From: Pseudomonas sp. dw_358
Lineage (GTDB): Bacteria > Pseudomonadota > Gammaproteobacteria > Pseudomonadales > Pseudomonadaceae
Direction: 5' to 3'
NCBI RefSeq assembly: GCF_018449655.1
Contig: NZ_JAAVUX010000008.1
Location: 62,001 to 126,000 of the forward strand
DNA length: 64,000 nucleotides
Shown here: positions 26,218 to 35,119 of the stretch, one piece after another
Layout: each line of letters starts with the position of its first letter
Position numbering within the stretch: the stretch's first letter is position 1
Notes under the pieces: generated by a model
The model's input: only the letters and a program-made list of their open reading frames with translations
Told to the model about the DNA's origin: nothing
The model's database searches: none
Position numbers and translations under genes: made by a program

Positions 26218-26877
26218 ATGCACTTTCAACTTCCTTATTCAGGCTTGCAATGGAGCGACGTGCCCTTTGTCCTGCTGGGTATCTGGCACACCTTGCTGTT
26301 GACCGTGCTGGCCGTGGCGTTCGGCACCGTACTCGGCATTCTGGTCGGCTGGCTGCGCGAAAGTTCTGTGCTGGCACGGGTGGGCCTCGCCCCCTTGGTC
26401 AACGTCGCACGCAGCATCCCATTGATCATCCAGTTCATCCTGGTCAACAGCTTCTTTGCCTTGGCCGGCTTTGCCATCAGCCCGCTGCTGGTGGGGGTGA
26501 TCGTGCTCAGCCTGTACATGGGCATGCTGACCTCGGAGCTGGTGCGCTCCGGGCTGCAATCGGTGCGCCCACAGCTGAAAAAAGCCAGTCGCTCGCTGGG
26601 GCTTGGCTATTGGCAGGAGCTGTTTCACATCTCCGGCCCGCTGGCGTTTCGCGCAGTGTTCCCGGGCTGGATAGGCACCGTCATCGGCCTGACCAAGGAC
26701 ACCGCGCTGGTCAGCGTGGTCGGTTACGTCGAGCTGCTGCGCGCCTCTCAGATCCTGATCAACCGCTCCAACGAAGCCCTCTTGGTGCTGGCTGGCACCG
26801 GGCTGTTCTACTTCGTGATCTGCTACCCCATTTCCCGCTACAGCCGGCGCCTCGAGAAGGTATTGCAACATGATTGA
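26218..26877 (+). CDS. ABC transporter permease (HisQ/GlnP type)
   Basis: A 219-residue permease with the EAA segment MLTSELVRSGLQSVRPQLKK near residues 102-121. ATG 26218 is chosen since AAAGGG lies 9 bases upstream; a GTG at 26209 overlaps the previous stop but has no spacing for a ribosome binding site. Its 3' end overlaps the ATPase gene by 8 bases. Confidence 0.9.
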   Translation: MHFQLPYSGLQWSDVPFVLLGIWHTLLLTVLAVAFGTVLGILVGWLRESSVLARVGLAPLVNVARSIPLIIQFILVNSFFALAGFAISPLLVGVIVLSLYMGMLTSELVRSGLQSVRPQLKKASRSLGLGYWQELFHISGPLAFRAVFPGWIGTVIGLTKDTALVSVVGYVELLRASQILINRSNEALLVLAGTGLFYFVICYPISRYSRRLEKVLQHD

Positions 26878-27595
26878 GATCAAGAACGTCCGTAAAAGCT
26901 ACGGCCCCCTGGAAGTGATCAAGGGTATTGACCTGACCATCCAGAAAGGCGAAGTCCTGTGCCTGATTGGCGGCAGCGGCTCGGGCAAGTCCACCCTGCT
27001 GCAGTGCATCAACGGCCTGGAGCCGATCCAGAGTGGCCAGATAATCGTCGACGGCACTGATGTGCACGCGCACGGCACCGACTTGAACAAACTGCGGCAG
27101 AAGCTGGGCATCGTGTTCCAGCAGTACAACGCCTTCCCCCACCTGACAGCGTTGGAAAACGTGGCGCTGGCGCCGCGCCTGGTAAAGAAAATTGCCAAGA
27201 CCCAGGCCCTGGAGCTGGCCCGCGAGCACCTGGAGTACGTCGGCCTGGGCAACCGCGCCGAGATGCGCCCGGCCAGCTTGTCCGGGGGCCAGCAGCAACG
27301 CCTGGCGATTGCCCGGGCATTGGCCATGCAGCCCGACTATATGCTGTTCGACGAGGTGACGTCGGCCCTGGACCCGGAATTGGTGGGCGAGGTGCTGGAC
27401 ACCATGCGCAAGCTGAAAACCGCGGGCATGACCATGATCATGGTGACCCACGACATTGCCTTTGCCCGAGAGTCAGGGGACCGCGTGGCGTTTTTCGACA
27501 GTGGGGTGATCTGCGAGGTCGGCGATGCCCGCCAGGTCATCAATGCCCCCAGGGAAGAACGCACGCGGCAGTTCCTGCAGCGCGTGCTGCACTGA
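26870..27595 (+). CDS. ABC transporter ATP-binding protein (amino acid type)
   Basis: A 241-residue ATPase with Walker A GGSGSGKS at residues 34-41, signature LSGGQQQR near 137-144, Walker B MLFDEVTSALDP and the switch histidine in MVTHDIAFA. It completes a one-binding-protein, two-permease, one-ATPase importer. It is followed by a REP sequence and the convergent GntR gene. Confidence 0.95.
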   Translation: MIEIKNVRKSYGPLEVIKGIDLTIQKGEVLCLIGGSGSGKSTLLQCINGLEPIQSGQIIVDGTDVHAHGTDLNKLRQKLGIVFQQYNAFPHLTALENVALAPRLVKKIAKTQALELAREHLEYVGLGNRAEMRPASLSGGQQQRLAIARALAMQPDYMLFDEVTSALDPELVGEVLDTMRKLKTAGMTMIMVTHDIAFARESGDRVAFFDSGVICEVGDARQVINAPREERTRQFLQRVLH

Positions 27596-27642
27596 CCGAT
27601 GGAGCAGCCCGCGTTTCTGACGCCACCGATAAGGCGGGCCGA

Positions 27643-27669
27643 TGATCGCGGGCTTCGCGCGCTCCTACG
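27643..27669. repeat. Single REP element
   Basis: TGATCGCGGGCTTCGCGCGC followed by TCCTACG matches one arm of the paired element at 21143-21221. No complementary second arm is seen nearby. It sits between the convergent ABC ATPase and GntR genes. Confidence 0.75.
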
Positions 27670-27694
27670 GCCGACTTGGCGATTGATCGAGCGG

Positions 27695-28381
27695 TTAACC
27701 GCGATGCTCACTGAGGGCCAGCAACAGCTGCCGGCGGGCGTGCAGGATGTGGCTGCGCATGATGTCCACGACCTTGGCGACCTCACCGGCCTCGCACAAT
27801 TGGAGCATCTCGTGGTGCTCCTTCTCGGCGTCTTCCAGGTCATGGGTCAGCAACAGCTGCAGACGAATGTAGCGGTCGGTCTGAATGTTGATGCCCTGCA
27901 CCACTGCCATCGTCTGCGGGCGGGCGGCGGGCAGGTACAGACTCTTGTGAAACGCCCAGTTCAACCCGCCCCAGCGGCCCACGTCCCGCTGGTGGTAGGC
28001 CTGGTCCAGCTCGACCAGCAGGACCCTTGAGGCGTGCAGGTGCGCCTCGGTCATCAATGGCACGGCCACTTTGAGCAACTCGCACTCCAGCAGCGCACGC
28101 AAGTCGAACAGCTCGCCGATTTGCTCCAGAGGCAGTGTGGTCACCACCGCCCCCTTGTGCACTTTCAAATTGATCAGCCCACAGGCCTCAAGCTCACGGA
28201 ACGCTTCGCGCACCGGCATCCGGCTGACATCGTACTCGGCGGCGATCGCCTCCTGGACCAGGGCATCGCCTTCCTTGAACTCGCCGTTGAGGATGCGTTC
28301 GCGCAGAGATCGCGCCAGCGCGATGGGCAGGCTCGTGCGTTTGATTCGGTGGTTCGCTGACAACGACAGGCTCTTTGGCAT
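27695..28381 (-). CDS. GntR-family (FCD) regulator, paralogue of 21308-22006
   Basis: A 228-residue regulator sharing ANHRIKR, SLRERILNGEFKEGxAL, QEAIAAEYDVSRMPVREAF and VVQGINxQTDRYIRLQLLL with the other GntR, so the two arose by duplication. It is divergent from the MFS transporter gene, with an ATTGGATACAG site (28440-28450) between them. It likely autoregulates and controls the transporter. ATG 28381 has only a weak GAAG upstream. Confidence 0.85.
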   Translation of the reverse strand: MPKSLSLSANHRIKRTSLPIALARSLRERILNGEFKEGDALVQEAIAAEYDVSRMPVREAFRELEACGLINLKVHKGAVVTTLPLEQIGELFDLRALLECELLKVAVPLMTEAHLHASRVLLVELDQAYHQRDVGRWGGLNWAFHKSLYLPAARPQTMAVVQGINIQTDRYIRLQLLLTHDLEDAEKEHHEMLQLCEAGEVAKVVDIMRSHILHARRQLLLALSEHRG

Positions 28382-28435
28382 GGGCAGTACTTCAAGAAGG
28401 TGGACGTTGTACCAGGATGAAGCTGGCATCAATCA

Positions 28436-28456
28436 TGCTATTGGATACAGTATACA
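28436..28456. promoter_or_regulatory. GntR-type site between regulator and MFS gene
   Basis: TATTGGATACAGTATACA repeats the ATTGGATACAG core of the other three sites and adds a second TATAC half. It lies 57 bases upstream of the GntR start and 58 bases upstream of the MFS ATG, where it could control both. Confidence 0.7.
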
Positions 28457-28513
28457 TTCGATCATATCATATCGACTGTCCATCACAGACCCTTTGCAGA
28501 GGTGAAGCTCAAC

Positions 28514-29806
28514 ATGACTCCCATCCATCCCAGGCAAGACGCCATGCACCGGCGCGTACTGATCGCCAGCCTGACCGGCAGCGCCATCGAGTGGTTCGAC
28601 TATTTCCTGTATGGCACCGTGGCCGCGCTGGTCTTCAGCAAGCTGTTCTTCCCTACCTTCGATCCGGTCGTGGGCCTGCTGCTGTCCTACCTGTCCTTCT
28701 CCCTGACCTTTTTCGTGCGGCCATTCGGCGGCGTGCTGCTGTCCCATATCGGCGACCGCATCGGCCGCAAGAAAACCCTGGTACTGACGTTGTCCCTGAT
28801 GGGCGGTGCGACCGTGCTGATTGGCTGCCTGCCCACCTACGCCATGATTGGCGTGTGGGCCCCGATCCTGCTGGTACTGCTGCGGGTGATTCAGGGGCTG
28901 GGCATTTCCGGCGAGTGGGGTGGCGCGCTGCTGCTGGCCTATGAATATGCCCCCGCCCACCGCAAGGCCCTGTACGCCTGCGTGCCGCAGATGGGCGTGC
29001 CGCTGGGCATGTTGCTGGCCACCCTGGCAATGACGGTGATGGGTACCCTGCCCGATGACGCATTCCTCGCCTGGGGTTGGCGCGTGCCGTTCCTGGCCAG
29101 CGCAGCGCTGGTGTTCATCGGCTTGTGGATCCGCCGGGGCATCGATGAGACCCCCGAGTTTGCCAACGCCAAACGCCAGGGCCGGGTGGAGAAAGCGCCC
29201 ATCGTCGAAACCCTCAAGCACCACTGGCGGGCGGTGCTGGTGGCCACCGGCGCCAAGGTCGTCGAGACAGCCCCCTTCTACGTCTTCACCACCTTCATCG
29301 TCAGCTATGCCACCGGGACCTTGTCGTTCAGCCGCATCACCGTGCTGAACTCGATCACCCTCGCCGCCGTCGTGACCTGCGCGGCCATTCCGCTCATGGG
29401 TCTGCTCGCCGATCGCGTTGGTGCAAAGCGCGTGTACCTGACGGGCAGCCTGTTGATGGCGTTGTTCGCGGCGCCTTATTTCATGCTGCTCGACACCGGC
29501 ACCACCTGGGGCATCATCGCCGCCACGGTGATCGCGGTCGGACTGATCTGGGCGCCGATCGTGGCCACCATCGGCTCGATCATGGCTCATCTGTTCAGCA
29601 CCGAGGTGCGCTACACCGGCGTCACCCTGGGCTCGCAGATCGGAGCGGCCGTGGCCGGCGGCACGGCGCCGCTGATCGCGACCTGGTTGCTGCGCGAATC
29701 TGGCGGCCTGTGGAGTTCGATTGCGGTGTACATCGTGATCTGCGCCCTGCTGTCGATCCTCGCGGTGTCCCGCAGCCAGACGGTTGCGCAGCTGAGTCCT
29801 GCGTAA
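28514..29806 (+). CDS. MFS transporter, metabolite:H+ symporter family (ProP/ShiA-like)
   Basis: A 430-residue 12-span transporter. The family landmarks are SAIEWFDYFLYGT near residues 20-32, the loop 2-3 motif HIGDRIGRKK near 77-86, and LRVIQGLGISGEWGGA near 122-137. Members import proline, betaine, shikimate or other carboxylates with protons. In this island it is a second candidate hydroxyproline uptake system. ATG 28514 was chosen over GTG 28502; AGAGG lies about 11 bases upstream. Confidence 0.88.
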   Translation: MTPIHPRQDAMHRRVLIASLTGSAIEWFDYFLYGTVAALVFSKLFFPTFDPVVGLLLSYLSFSLTFFVRPFGGVLLSHIGDRIGRKKTLVLTLSLMGGATVLIGCLPTYAMIGVWAPILLVLLRVIQGLGISGEWGGALLLAYEYAPAHRKALYACVPQMGVPLGMLLATLAMTVMGTLPDDAFLAWGWRVPFLASAALVFIGLWIRRGIDETPEFANAKRQGRVEKAPIVETLKHHWRAVLVATGAKVVETAPFYVFTTFIVSYATGTLSFSRITVLNSITLAAVVTCAAIPLMGLLADRVGAKRVYLTGSLLMALFAAPYFMLLDTGTTWGIIAATVIAVGLIWAPIVATIGSIMAHLFSTEVRYTGVTLGSQIGAAVAGGTAPLIATWLLRESGGLWSSIAVYIVICALLSILAVSRSQTVAQLSPA

Positions 29807-29833
29807 TAACCGACCCTTTATTTTCGCGTACAA

Positions 29834-29860
29834 GGATCATGAATCTGAGATCCATGATCC
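29834..29860. promoter_or_regulatory. Inverted repeat downstream of the MFS gene
   Basis: GGATCATG (29834-29841) and CATGATCC (29853-29860) are perfect 8-base arms around an 11-base centre. There is no T tract, so a terminator is unlikely. It lies between the MFS stop and the deaminase promoter and could be an operator. Confidence 0.4.
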
Positions 29861-29950
29861 ATAAAAGGTCATTCCTTAGTTTCCCGCCCCGTTTTCGTGC
29901 CTAGGATGCAGATTTTTTCTGAATCCAGGACTAGACAGCTTCAATGTTCA

Positions 29951-29970
29951 ATTGTAGATTGGATACAGTA
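29951..29970. promoter_or_regulatory. GntR-type site upstream of the deaminase gene
   Basis: The 20 bases ATTGTAGATTGGATACAGTA are identical to those at 24581-24600 in front of the ABC importer. They end 38 bases before the deaminase ATG, a position suited to repression. Confidence 0.8.
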
Positions 29971-30007
29971 GACACTAACCGATCAACCCCCCTCCGAGGC
30001 ACCCAAC

Positions 30008-30904
30008 ATGGCAATCTGGAAAGGCGTTTTCCCTGCAGTCACCACCAAACTGACCCTGGACGGTAAAGTCGATCTCAAGGCTACGCAGGCCAGCATCGAC
30101 CGCTTGATCACCAACGGCGTTTCGGGCGTCATCGTCCTGCCCATGCTAGGCGAGAACGCCTCGCTGTCCCTGCAGGAGCGCGAAGCCGTGATCCGTGCCG
30201 CAGTGGAAGTCGCGGCCGGCCGTGTACCCGTGCTGTCGGGCCTGGCCGAAATCACCCTGGAAAGCGCCAAGAAACACGCCGCGCTTTATCAGAGCTTCGG
30301 CGCACAGGGCCTGATGGTGTTCCCGAGCCTGGGCTACAAGACCGACGATCGCGAAACCGTCGAGTGGTACAAAGGCATCGCCAGCGCCAGCGACCTGCCG
30401 ATCATGATCTACAACAACCCGATCGCTTACGGCGTGGATTGCACCCCGGCGATTCTCAAGGAGCTGGTCGATACGCCGCAGATCGTCTGCATCAAGGAAG
30501 AAACCGGCGATGTGCGCCGCGTGACCGATCTGTACATTGCCTTCGGCGATCGCTTCAGCGTGTTCTGTGGCGTCGATGACCTGATCGTCGAAAGCCGAGC
30601 CCTGGGTGTGACCGGCTGGGTGTCGGGCATGACCAACGTCTGGCCGGCCCAATGCGTCGAGCTCTTCAACCTGACCGGCGACGAGCAATACGCCCAGGCC
30701 CGTGAGCTGTACCAGATCCTCACGCCGTCCTTTCACCTGGACGTGCACGTCAAGCTCGTCCAGTACATCAAGCTGGCGGAAAACCTGGTGTACGGCGCAC
30801 CTGAATGGACTCGCGCACCGCGCCTGGCCCTGGTGGGCGAAGAGCGTGAATACGTGATCAGCACCGTACGCAAAGCCATCGACGCACTCGCGGCCCGTCA
30901 ATAA
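30008..30904 (+). CDS. lhpC: DapA-family pyrroline-4-hydroxy-2-carboxylate deaminase
   Basis: A 298-residue class I aldolase-fold protein of the dihydrodipicolinate synthase family. Lys163 in CIKEETGD is the Schiff-base residue, and Tyr135 in MIYNNP the usual catalytic tyrosine. In hydroxyproline degradation this family converts pyrroline-4-hydroxy-2-carboxylate to 2-oxoglutarate semialdehyde and ammonia. The adjacent semialdehyde dehydrogenase and the shared GntR site support that over lysine biosynthesis. Confidence 0.88.
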   Translation: MAIWKGVFPAVTTKLTLDGKVDLKATQASIDRLITNGVSGVIVLPMLGENASLSLQEREAVIRAAVEVAAGRVPVLSGLAEITLESAKKHAALYQSFGAQGLMVFPSLGYKTDDRETVEWYKGIASASDLPIMIYNNPIAYGVDCTPAILKELVDTPQIVCIKEETGDVRRVTDLYIAFGDRFSVFCGVDDLIVESRALGVTGWVSGMTNVWPAQCVELFNLTGDEQYAQARELYQILTPSFHLDVHVKLVQYIKLAENLVYGAPEWTRAPRLALVGEEREYVISTVRKAIDALAARQ

Positions 30905-30988
30905 CCCGCCCCCCCTCGAAGCCCTCGCCAGTGCCACGCCGATCGCCTGGCCTGCCGGGGGCTTTACCTTTCCTGCACGAGGTTGCGC

Positions 30989-32563
30989 ATGTCTATTACC
31001 GGTCAGCTTCAGATTGGCCAGTCGCAAGTCCCTGGAAAAAATGGCGAGATTCTGGCTCTCGACGCCGCCACGGGTGCAGCGCTGCCACCGGCCTTCGGCG
31101 GCGCGACGCTGGGCGATCTTGACGTCGCCTGCGCGCTGGCCGACAGCGCTTTTGACTTGTACCGTGTGACCCGCCCGCAAGACCGGGCGCACTTTCTTGA
31201 GACCATCGCCCTCAACATCCTGGCATTGGGTGACCCGCTTATCGAGCGCTGCATGCGCGAAACCGGACTGCCCCGTAGCCGCCTGGAGGGCGAGCGCGGG
31301 CGCACGGTCGGTCAATTACGATTGTTCGCCGCCGTGCTGCGCGACGGCACTTTTCTCGATGCGCGTATTGATCCTGCGCAACCTGAGCGGACCCCACTGC
31401 CTCGCGTCGACCTGCGCTTGCAGCGGATCGCAATCGGTCCGGTGGCGGTGTTCGGCGCGTCCAATTTCCCCTTGGCATTTTCCGTGGCCGGTGGCGATAC
31501 CGCCTCGGCCCTGGCCGCCGGCTGCCCGGTGATCGTCAAGGCGCATTCGGCCCATCCCGGCACTTCAGAACTGGTGGGGCAGGCCATTGCCCAGGGGGTG
31601 CGTGACTGCAAGCTCCCCGAAGGGGTGTTTTCCCTGTTGTTCGACTCGGGGCGCACCGTGGGCCAGACCTTGGTAGCTGACCGGCGGATCAAAGCCGTGG
31701 GCTTCACCGGTTCGCGTAGCGGTGGCGTGGCCTTGATGAACATCGCTGCTGCTCGGGAAGAGCCCATCCCGGTGTATGCCGAAATGAGCTCGATCAACCC
31801 GGTGGTGCTGCTGCCCCATGCGCTGAGCACGCGGGCTGAAGCCATTGCTGCGGATTTTGTCGCCGCCCTGACCCTGGGCGCCGGGCAGTTCTGTACCAAC
31901 CCGGGCCTGGTATTGGCCGTGGACGGTGCGCCGCTACGTGAGTTCGAGCGCGCCGCAGCGCAAGCACTGGCCGACGTCCCCGCCGCCACGATGCTGACCC
32001 CCGGGATCAACCAGAGCTATCGTTCCGGCATCGCCAGGTTGAAGGCACAATCGACAGTAGAGACCCTGGGCACGGGCCAGGCCGGCGAGCCGCTGCAAGC
32101 CCAGGCCGCCTTGTTCGCGACCTCGGCAGCGGATTTTCTGGGCCAGCCGGTCCTGCGCGAAGAAGTCTTCGGCGCTGCCTCGCTGATCGTTCGCTGCCCG
32201 GACGAAACGGCCCTGCTCAAGGTGCTCGAAACCCTCGAAGGCCAACTCACGATCGCGGTGCACGCTGCGGCCCAGGACCGCTTCACACTGGGAGCGCTGT
32301 TGCCGACGCTGGAAAAAAAAGCCGGGCGCCTCTTGCTCGACGGTTTCGGCACCGGCGTGGAGGTGGGCCATGCCATGCTCCATGGCGGGCCCTTCCCCGC
32401 CACCTCCGACACGCGCACCACCTCGGTCGGTAGCCTAGCCATTGAGCGGTTCCTGCGCCCGGTGGCGTACCAGAACTTCCTACCCGAGCTGCTGCCACCC
32501 GCCCTCGCCGACCATAACCCCTGGGCGGTCCCGCAACGGATCGACGGGACCCTCGCCCGCTGA
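30989..32563 (+). CDS. 2-oxoglutarate semialdehyde dehydrogenase (ALDH family)
   Basis: A 524-residue NAD(P)-dependent aldehyde dehydrogenase. Catalytic Cys302 is in [10 protein letters not shown] and the general-base Glu265 in YAEMSSINP. The length, about 30 residues above a standard ALDH, and the form resemble bacterial ketoglutarate semialdehyde dehydrogenases. It would complete hydroxyproline conversion to 2-oxoglutarate. ATG 30989 follows CGAGG; it is 84 bases after the deaminase stop, in the same operon. Confidence 0.9.
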   Translation: MSITGQLQIGQSQVPGKNGEILALDAATGAALPPAFGGATLGDLDVACALADSAFDLYRVTRPQDRAHFLETIALNILALGDPLIERCMRETGLPRSRLEGERGRTVGQLRLFAAVLRDGTFLDARIDPAQPERTPLPRVDLRLQRIAIGPVAVFGASNFPLAFSVAGGDTASALAAGCPVIVKAHSAHPGTSELVGQAIAQGVRDCKLPEGVFSLLFDSGRTVGQTLVADRRIKAVGFTGSRSGGVALMNIAAAREEPIPVYAEMSSINPVVLLPHALSTRAEAIAADFVAALTLGAGQFCTNPGLVLAVDGAPLREFERAAAQALADVPAATMLTPGINQSYRSGIARLKAQSTVETLGTGQAGEPLQAQAALFATSAADFLGQPVLREEVFGAASLIVRCPDETALLKVLETLEGQLTIAVHAAAQDRFTLGALLPTLEKKAGRLLLDGFGTGVEVGHAMLHGGPFPATSDTRTTSVGSLAIERFLRPVAYQNFLPELLPPALADHNPWAVPQRIDGTLAR

Positions 32564-32584
32564 CCTCGCCACAAGGAGCCCAGC

Positions 32585-33601
32585 ATGACCGACGCTTATG
32601 TCACCCTTTCCCTGGCGCAGGTGCATGAACTCGCCTGCGAGGTACTGACCCATCACGGCATGGCCCTGCCTCACGCCGAAGCCATCGCCAGGGTCATCAC
32701 TCAAGGCCAGCGCGATGAATGCCAGTCCCATGGCGTCTACCGGCTGTTGGTCTGCGTGCGCACCTTGCGAAGTGGCAAGGTCAACCCGACGGTCCTGCCC
32801 ACGGTAGGAGAGCTGGCTTCGGGCATCGTCAGCGTGGATGCCCATTACGGCTATTCATTGCTAGGTTTCGAAAGCGGTCTGCCGAGACTGCTGGAGAAAG
32901 CCCGGGCCAATGGCCTGGCGGCGATGGTTATCCACAACTGCTTTCATTTTTCGGCGCTGTGGCCGGAAGTCGAGGCCATCGCCGCCGAAGGACTGGTAGG
33001 GTTGGCCATGACGCCCAGCCACAGCTGGGTCGCGCCCGCGGGCGGCCACAAGCCGGTGTTCGGCACCAACCCGCTGGCATTTGCCTGGCCCCGGCCAACC
33101 GGCAATCCCTTTGTGTTCGATTTCGCCACCAGCGCCATTGCCCGTGGCGATATCGAATTGCACGCGCGACAGGGCAAGCCGATTCCGGCGCATTGGGCCA
33201 TTGATGAGCACGGAACGCCCACCGAAAATGCCCAGGCAGCCCTCAAGGGTGCCATGCAGACCTTCGGTGGCTACAAGGGCTCGGCCCTGTCGGCCATGAT
33301 CGAACTGCTGGCGGGTTCACTGATCGGCGACCTGACCAGCGCACAATCCCAGGCATTCGATGGCGGCGCTGGAGCGACGCCGTGCCACGGCGAACTGATC
33401 ATTGCCTTTGACCCCAAGGCGTTTCTTGGTGACGCACTGGAAACGGGCCAACAGAGCGCCGAGGCGATGTTCGAGGCGATCACAAATCAAGGGGCCCGGC
33501 TGCCGTCCCAACGGCGTTTCGAGGCCCGTGAGCGCAGCATGCGCGACGGTGTACGGATCCCGGCCGACGTGTTCGCGGATGTGCAAAAGCTGCTGGATTG
33601 A
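32585..33601 (+). CDS. LDH2/MDH2-family reductase, likely Delta1-pyrroline-2-carboxylate reductase
   Basis: A 338-residue NAD(P)H oxidoreductase of the malate/L-lactate dehydrogenase 2 family, not the Rossmann type. Landmarks are ECQSHGVYR near residues 44-52, FGTNPLAFAWP near 159-169 and FGGYKGSALSAMIELLAGSL near 224-243. Members in hydroxyproline clusters reduce Delta1-pyrroline-2-carboxylate (from trans-3-hydroxyproline) to proline. It begins 21 bases after the semialdehyde dehydrogenase. No trans-3-hydroxyproline dehydratase gene is seen in this window. Confidence 0.85.
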   Translation: MTDAYVTLSLAQVHELACEVLTHHGMALPHAEAIARVITQGQRDECQSHGVYRLLVCVRTLRSGKVNPTVLPTVGELASGIVSVDAHYGYSLLGFESGLPRLLEKARANGLAAMVIHNCFHFSALWPEVEAIAAEGLVGLAMTPSHSWVAPAGGHKPVFGTNPLAFAWPRPTGNPFVFDFATSAIARGDIELHARQGKPIPAHWAIDEHGTPTENAQAALKGAMQTFGGYKGSALSAMIELLAGSLIGDLTSAQSQAFDGGAGATPCHGELIIAFDPKAFLGDALETGQQSAEAMFEAITNQGARLPSQRRFEARERSMRDGVRIPADVFADVQKLLD

Positions 33602-33620
33602 GGCTTGGGTGTCATCCCCC

Positions 33621-33688
33621 GCAGGAGCCCGCGATCAGCATCACCCGAATGACCGGTGTGACATTGATCGCGGGCTTCGCGCTCCTAC
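33621..33688. repeat. REPIN-type inverted extragenic palindrome, diverged
   Basis: Arms GCAGGAGCCCGCGATCA (33621-33637) and TGATCGCGGGCTTCGCGCTC onward (33665-33688) are largely complementary, with a small insertion in the right arm relative to the left. The same core occurs at 21143-21221 and 27643-27669. It lies between convergent genes. Confidence 0.75.
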
Positions 33689-33713
33689 AAGGGTATGAGG
33701 CGCACTCATCAGG

Positions 33714-35057
33714 TTACGCGGTCGCGCTGACCGGCATGTGTCGCCCTACCCCCACCAGCCGATACGCCACGAAGGCCACGGCAAAACTCACCGGAGCCGA
33801 AAACGCGGTCAGGCTGGGAACATAGAGACAGACCACCCCCGCCGCCGCTCCCACCACCCAGGCTGCCAGGCCCGGACGATCCCAGGCTGGAATACTCAGA
33901 GCCTGCACCGACACTTGTGTCGCCACCCGCCCCTGGGCCGAGGTAATGTGCGCCACCGCCACGCCCACCCACGCCACAATGAATACACCCTGCCAGGCCA
34001 GCGCCTGAAGAATCTTCGAAGTAACGTCTGCCATCATCAAGGCATACACCGCCACGCCCACCAGAATGGCAAAGACGTACCGCGGCGCGTTGAATTTAAG
34101 GGCCTGGCGACTGAACGCCTGCATGTTGACCATGGCCAGGTAATAGTTGGCGGTGTTGATCCGCGTCTGGGTGACCCAGACGAACAACAGCCCCCACACC
34201 CCCATCAGTTTGAGCAGCGCCTTGACCACCGACATCTCGGTCAAGGAGCCCAGGTCGGCGGTGGTGCTGACGATGTAGATGCCGGCCGCGCCGTTGAGCA
34301 GGAAGGTCACCAGATAGAACGGCGCACCAAAGGTGAAATGCCCGTGGAAGCCTGCATCGGCCTTGCGCCCGTAACAGGCGAAGTCGAAGGTCGACATCAT
34401 CAGGCCCCAGATGCCCATGTAGAACACAAAGCACGACCACCAACCGTAGGCCGGCACCGCGCCCTTGGGACCGAAATCCAGCCAGGCGCTGTTGAACCCG
34501 TACTCACGGGTGGTCAGCAGCACCGCCACCAGCAGCCCCACCAGGTAGAACGGCAGAAGCACCCCGTTGAACTTGTCCAGCCACTTCTGCACGCCACCGA
34601 ACACCAGCGGCACGCTGTACAGCACCACGATCAATGCCGCCCAGCCGAAGGAAATCTGCGGGTAGAGATCACCCAGGGCCGCTGCGATCACCGATCCTTC
34701 GAACATCGCGTAGTAGATCGCCGTGACGAACAGAATCAAGGTGGCCAGCGCCGCGCCAGCGCTGCCGAACAACAGGCGGGAAAAGGTCGCCACCGACAGG
34801 CCGGTCCTGATCGCGTACCGGCTGACGATGCCGTTGACCAGAGCGTAGGACACCACCGACAGCGCCATGCCGATCAGCGCATTGCGTGCGCCGTAGGTCA
34901 AAGCCAGGGTGGCGCCGATGACGATATAGAACATGCCACTGCAAATGGCCCACCAGGCCATGGTCAGGGCCAGCGGGCGCATGCGGGCGACATCGGGCAC
35001 GCCGCCGGCGTCGGGGAGGTTGCCGGGATCGCTACTTGAGGACGACAGGTGGGCCAT
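33714..35057 (-). CDS. NCS1-family cytosine/purine-type permease
   Basis: A 447-residue transporter with about 12 spans, of the nucleobase-cation-symport-1 family (CodB/PucI-like). Conserved features include GSVIAAALGDLYP after helix three, the LDFG segment and WVTQTRINTANYYLAMVNMQ in helix eight. Substrates in the family are nucleobases, hydantoins and related heterocycles. The palindrome at 35106-35119 lies 50 bases upstream, tying it to the same TetR control as the HyuA/HyuB operon; it may import the substrate of that operon (inference). Confidence 0.85.
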   Translation of the reverse strand: MAHLSSSSSDPGNLPDAGGVPDVARMRPLALTMAWWAICSGMFYIVIGATLALTYGARNALIGMALSVVSYALVNGIVSRYAIRTGLSVATFSRLLFGSAGAALATLILFVTAIYYAMFEGSVIAAALGDLYPQISFGWAALIVVLYSVPLVFGGVQKWLDKFNGVLLPFYLVGLLVAVLLTTREYGFNSAWLDFGPKGAVPAYGWWSCFVFYMGIWGLMMSTFDFACYGRKADAGFHGHFTFGAPFYLVTFLLNGAAGIYIVSTTADLGSLTEMSVVKALLKLMGVWGLLFVWVTQTRINTANYYLAMVNMQAFSRQALKFNAPRYVFAILVGVAVYALMMADVTSKILQALAWQGVFIVAWVGVAVAHITSAQGRVATQVSVQALSIPAWDRPGLAAWVVGAAAGVVCLYVPSLTAFSAPVSFAVAFVAYRLVGVGRHMPVSATA

Positions 35058-35105
35058 GAGGGTTGCTCCAGTGCGGTGAATGACGGTCAGTGCACAGCTT
35101 ATATT

Positions 35106-35119
35106 AATGAACGGTCATT
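35106..35119. promoter_or_regulatory. Probable TetR operator AATGAACGGTCATT
   Basis: A variant of the TGAACGATCGTTCA palindrome with arms AATGA/TCATT. It stands 50 bases upstream of the NCS1 permease start. It links this gene with the 13 kb-distant promoters at 13081, 20196 and 20305. Confidence 0.65.

Noticed and set aside
30008..30904. Lysine biosynthesis gene dapA
   Set aside because: It lies between a hydroxyproline GntR site and a ketoglutarate semialdehyde dehydrogenase, which fits the deaminase role.
21143..33688. Possible CRISPR array
   Set aside because: The repeats are few, kilobases apart and palindromic, with no spacers or cas genes; they are REP elements.
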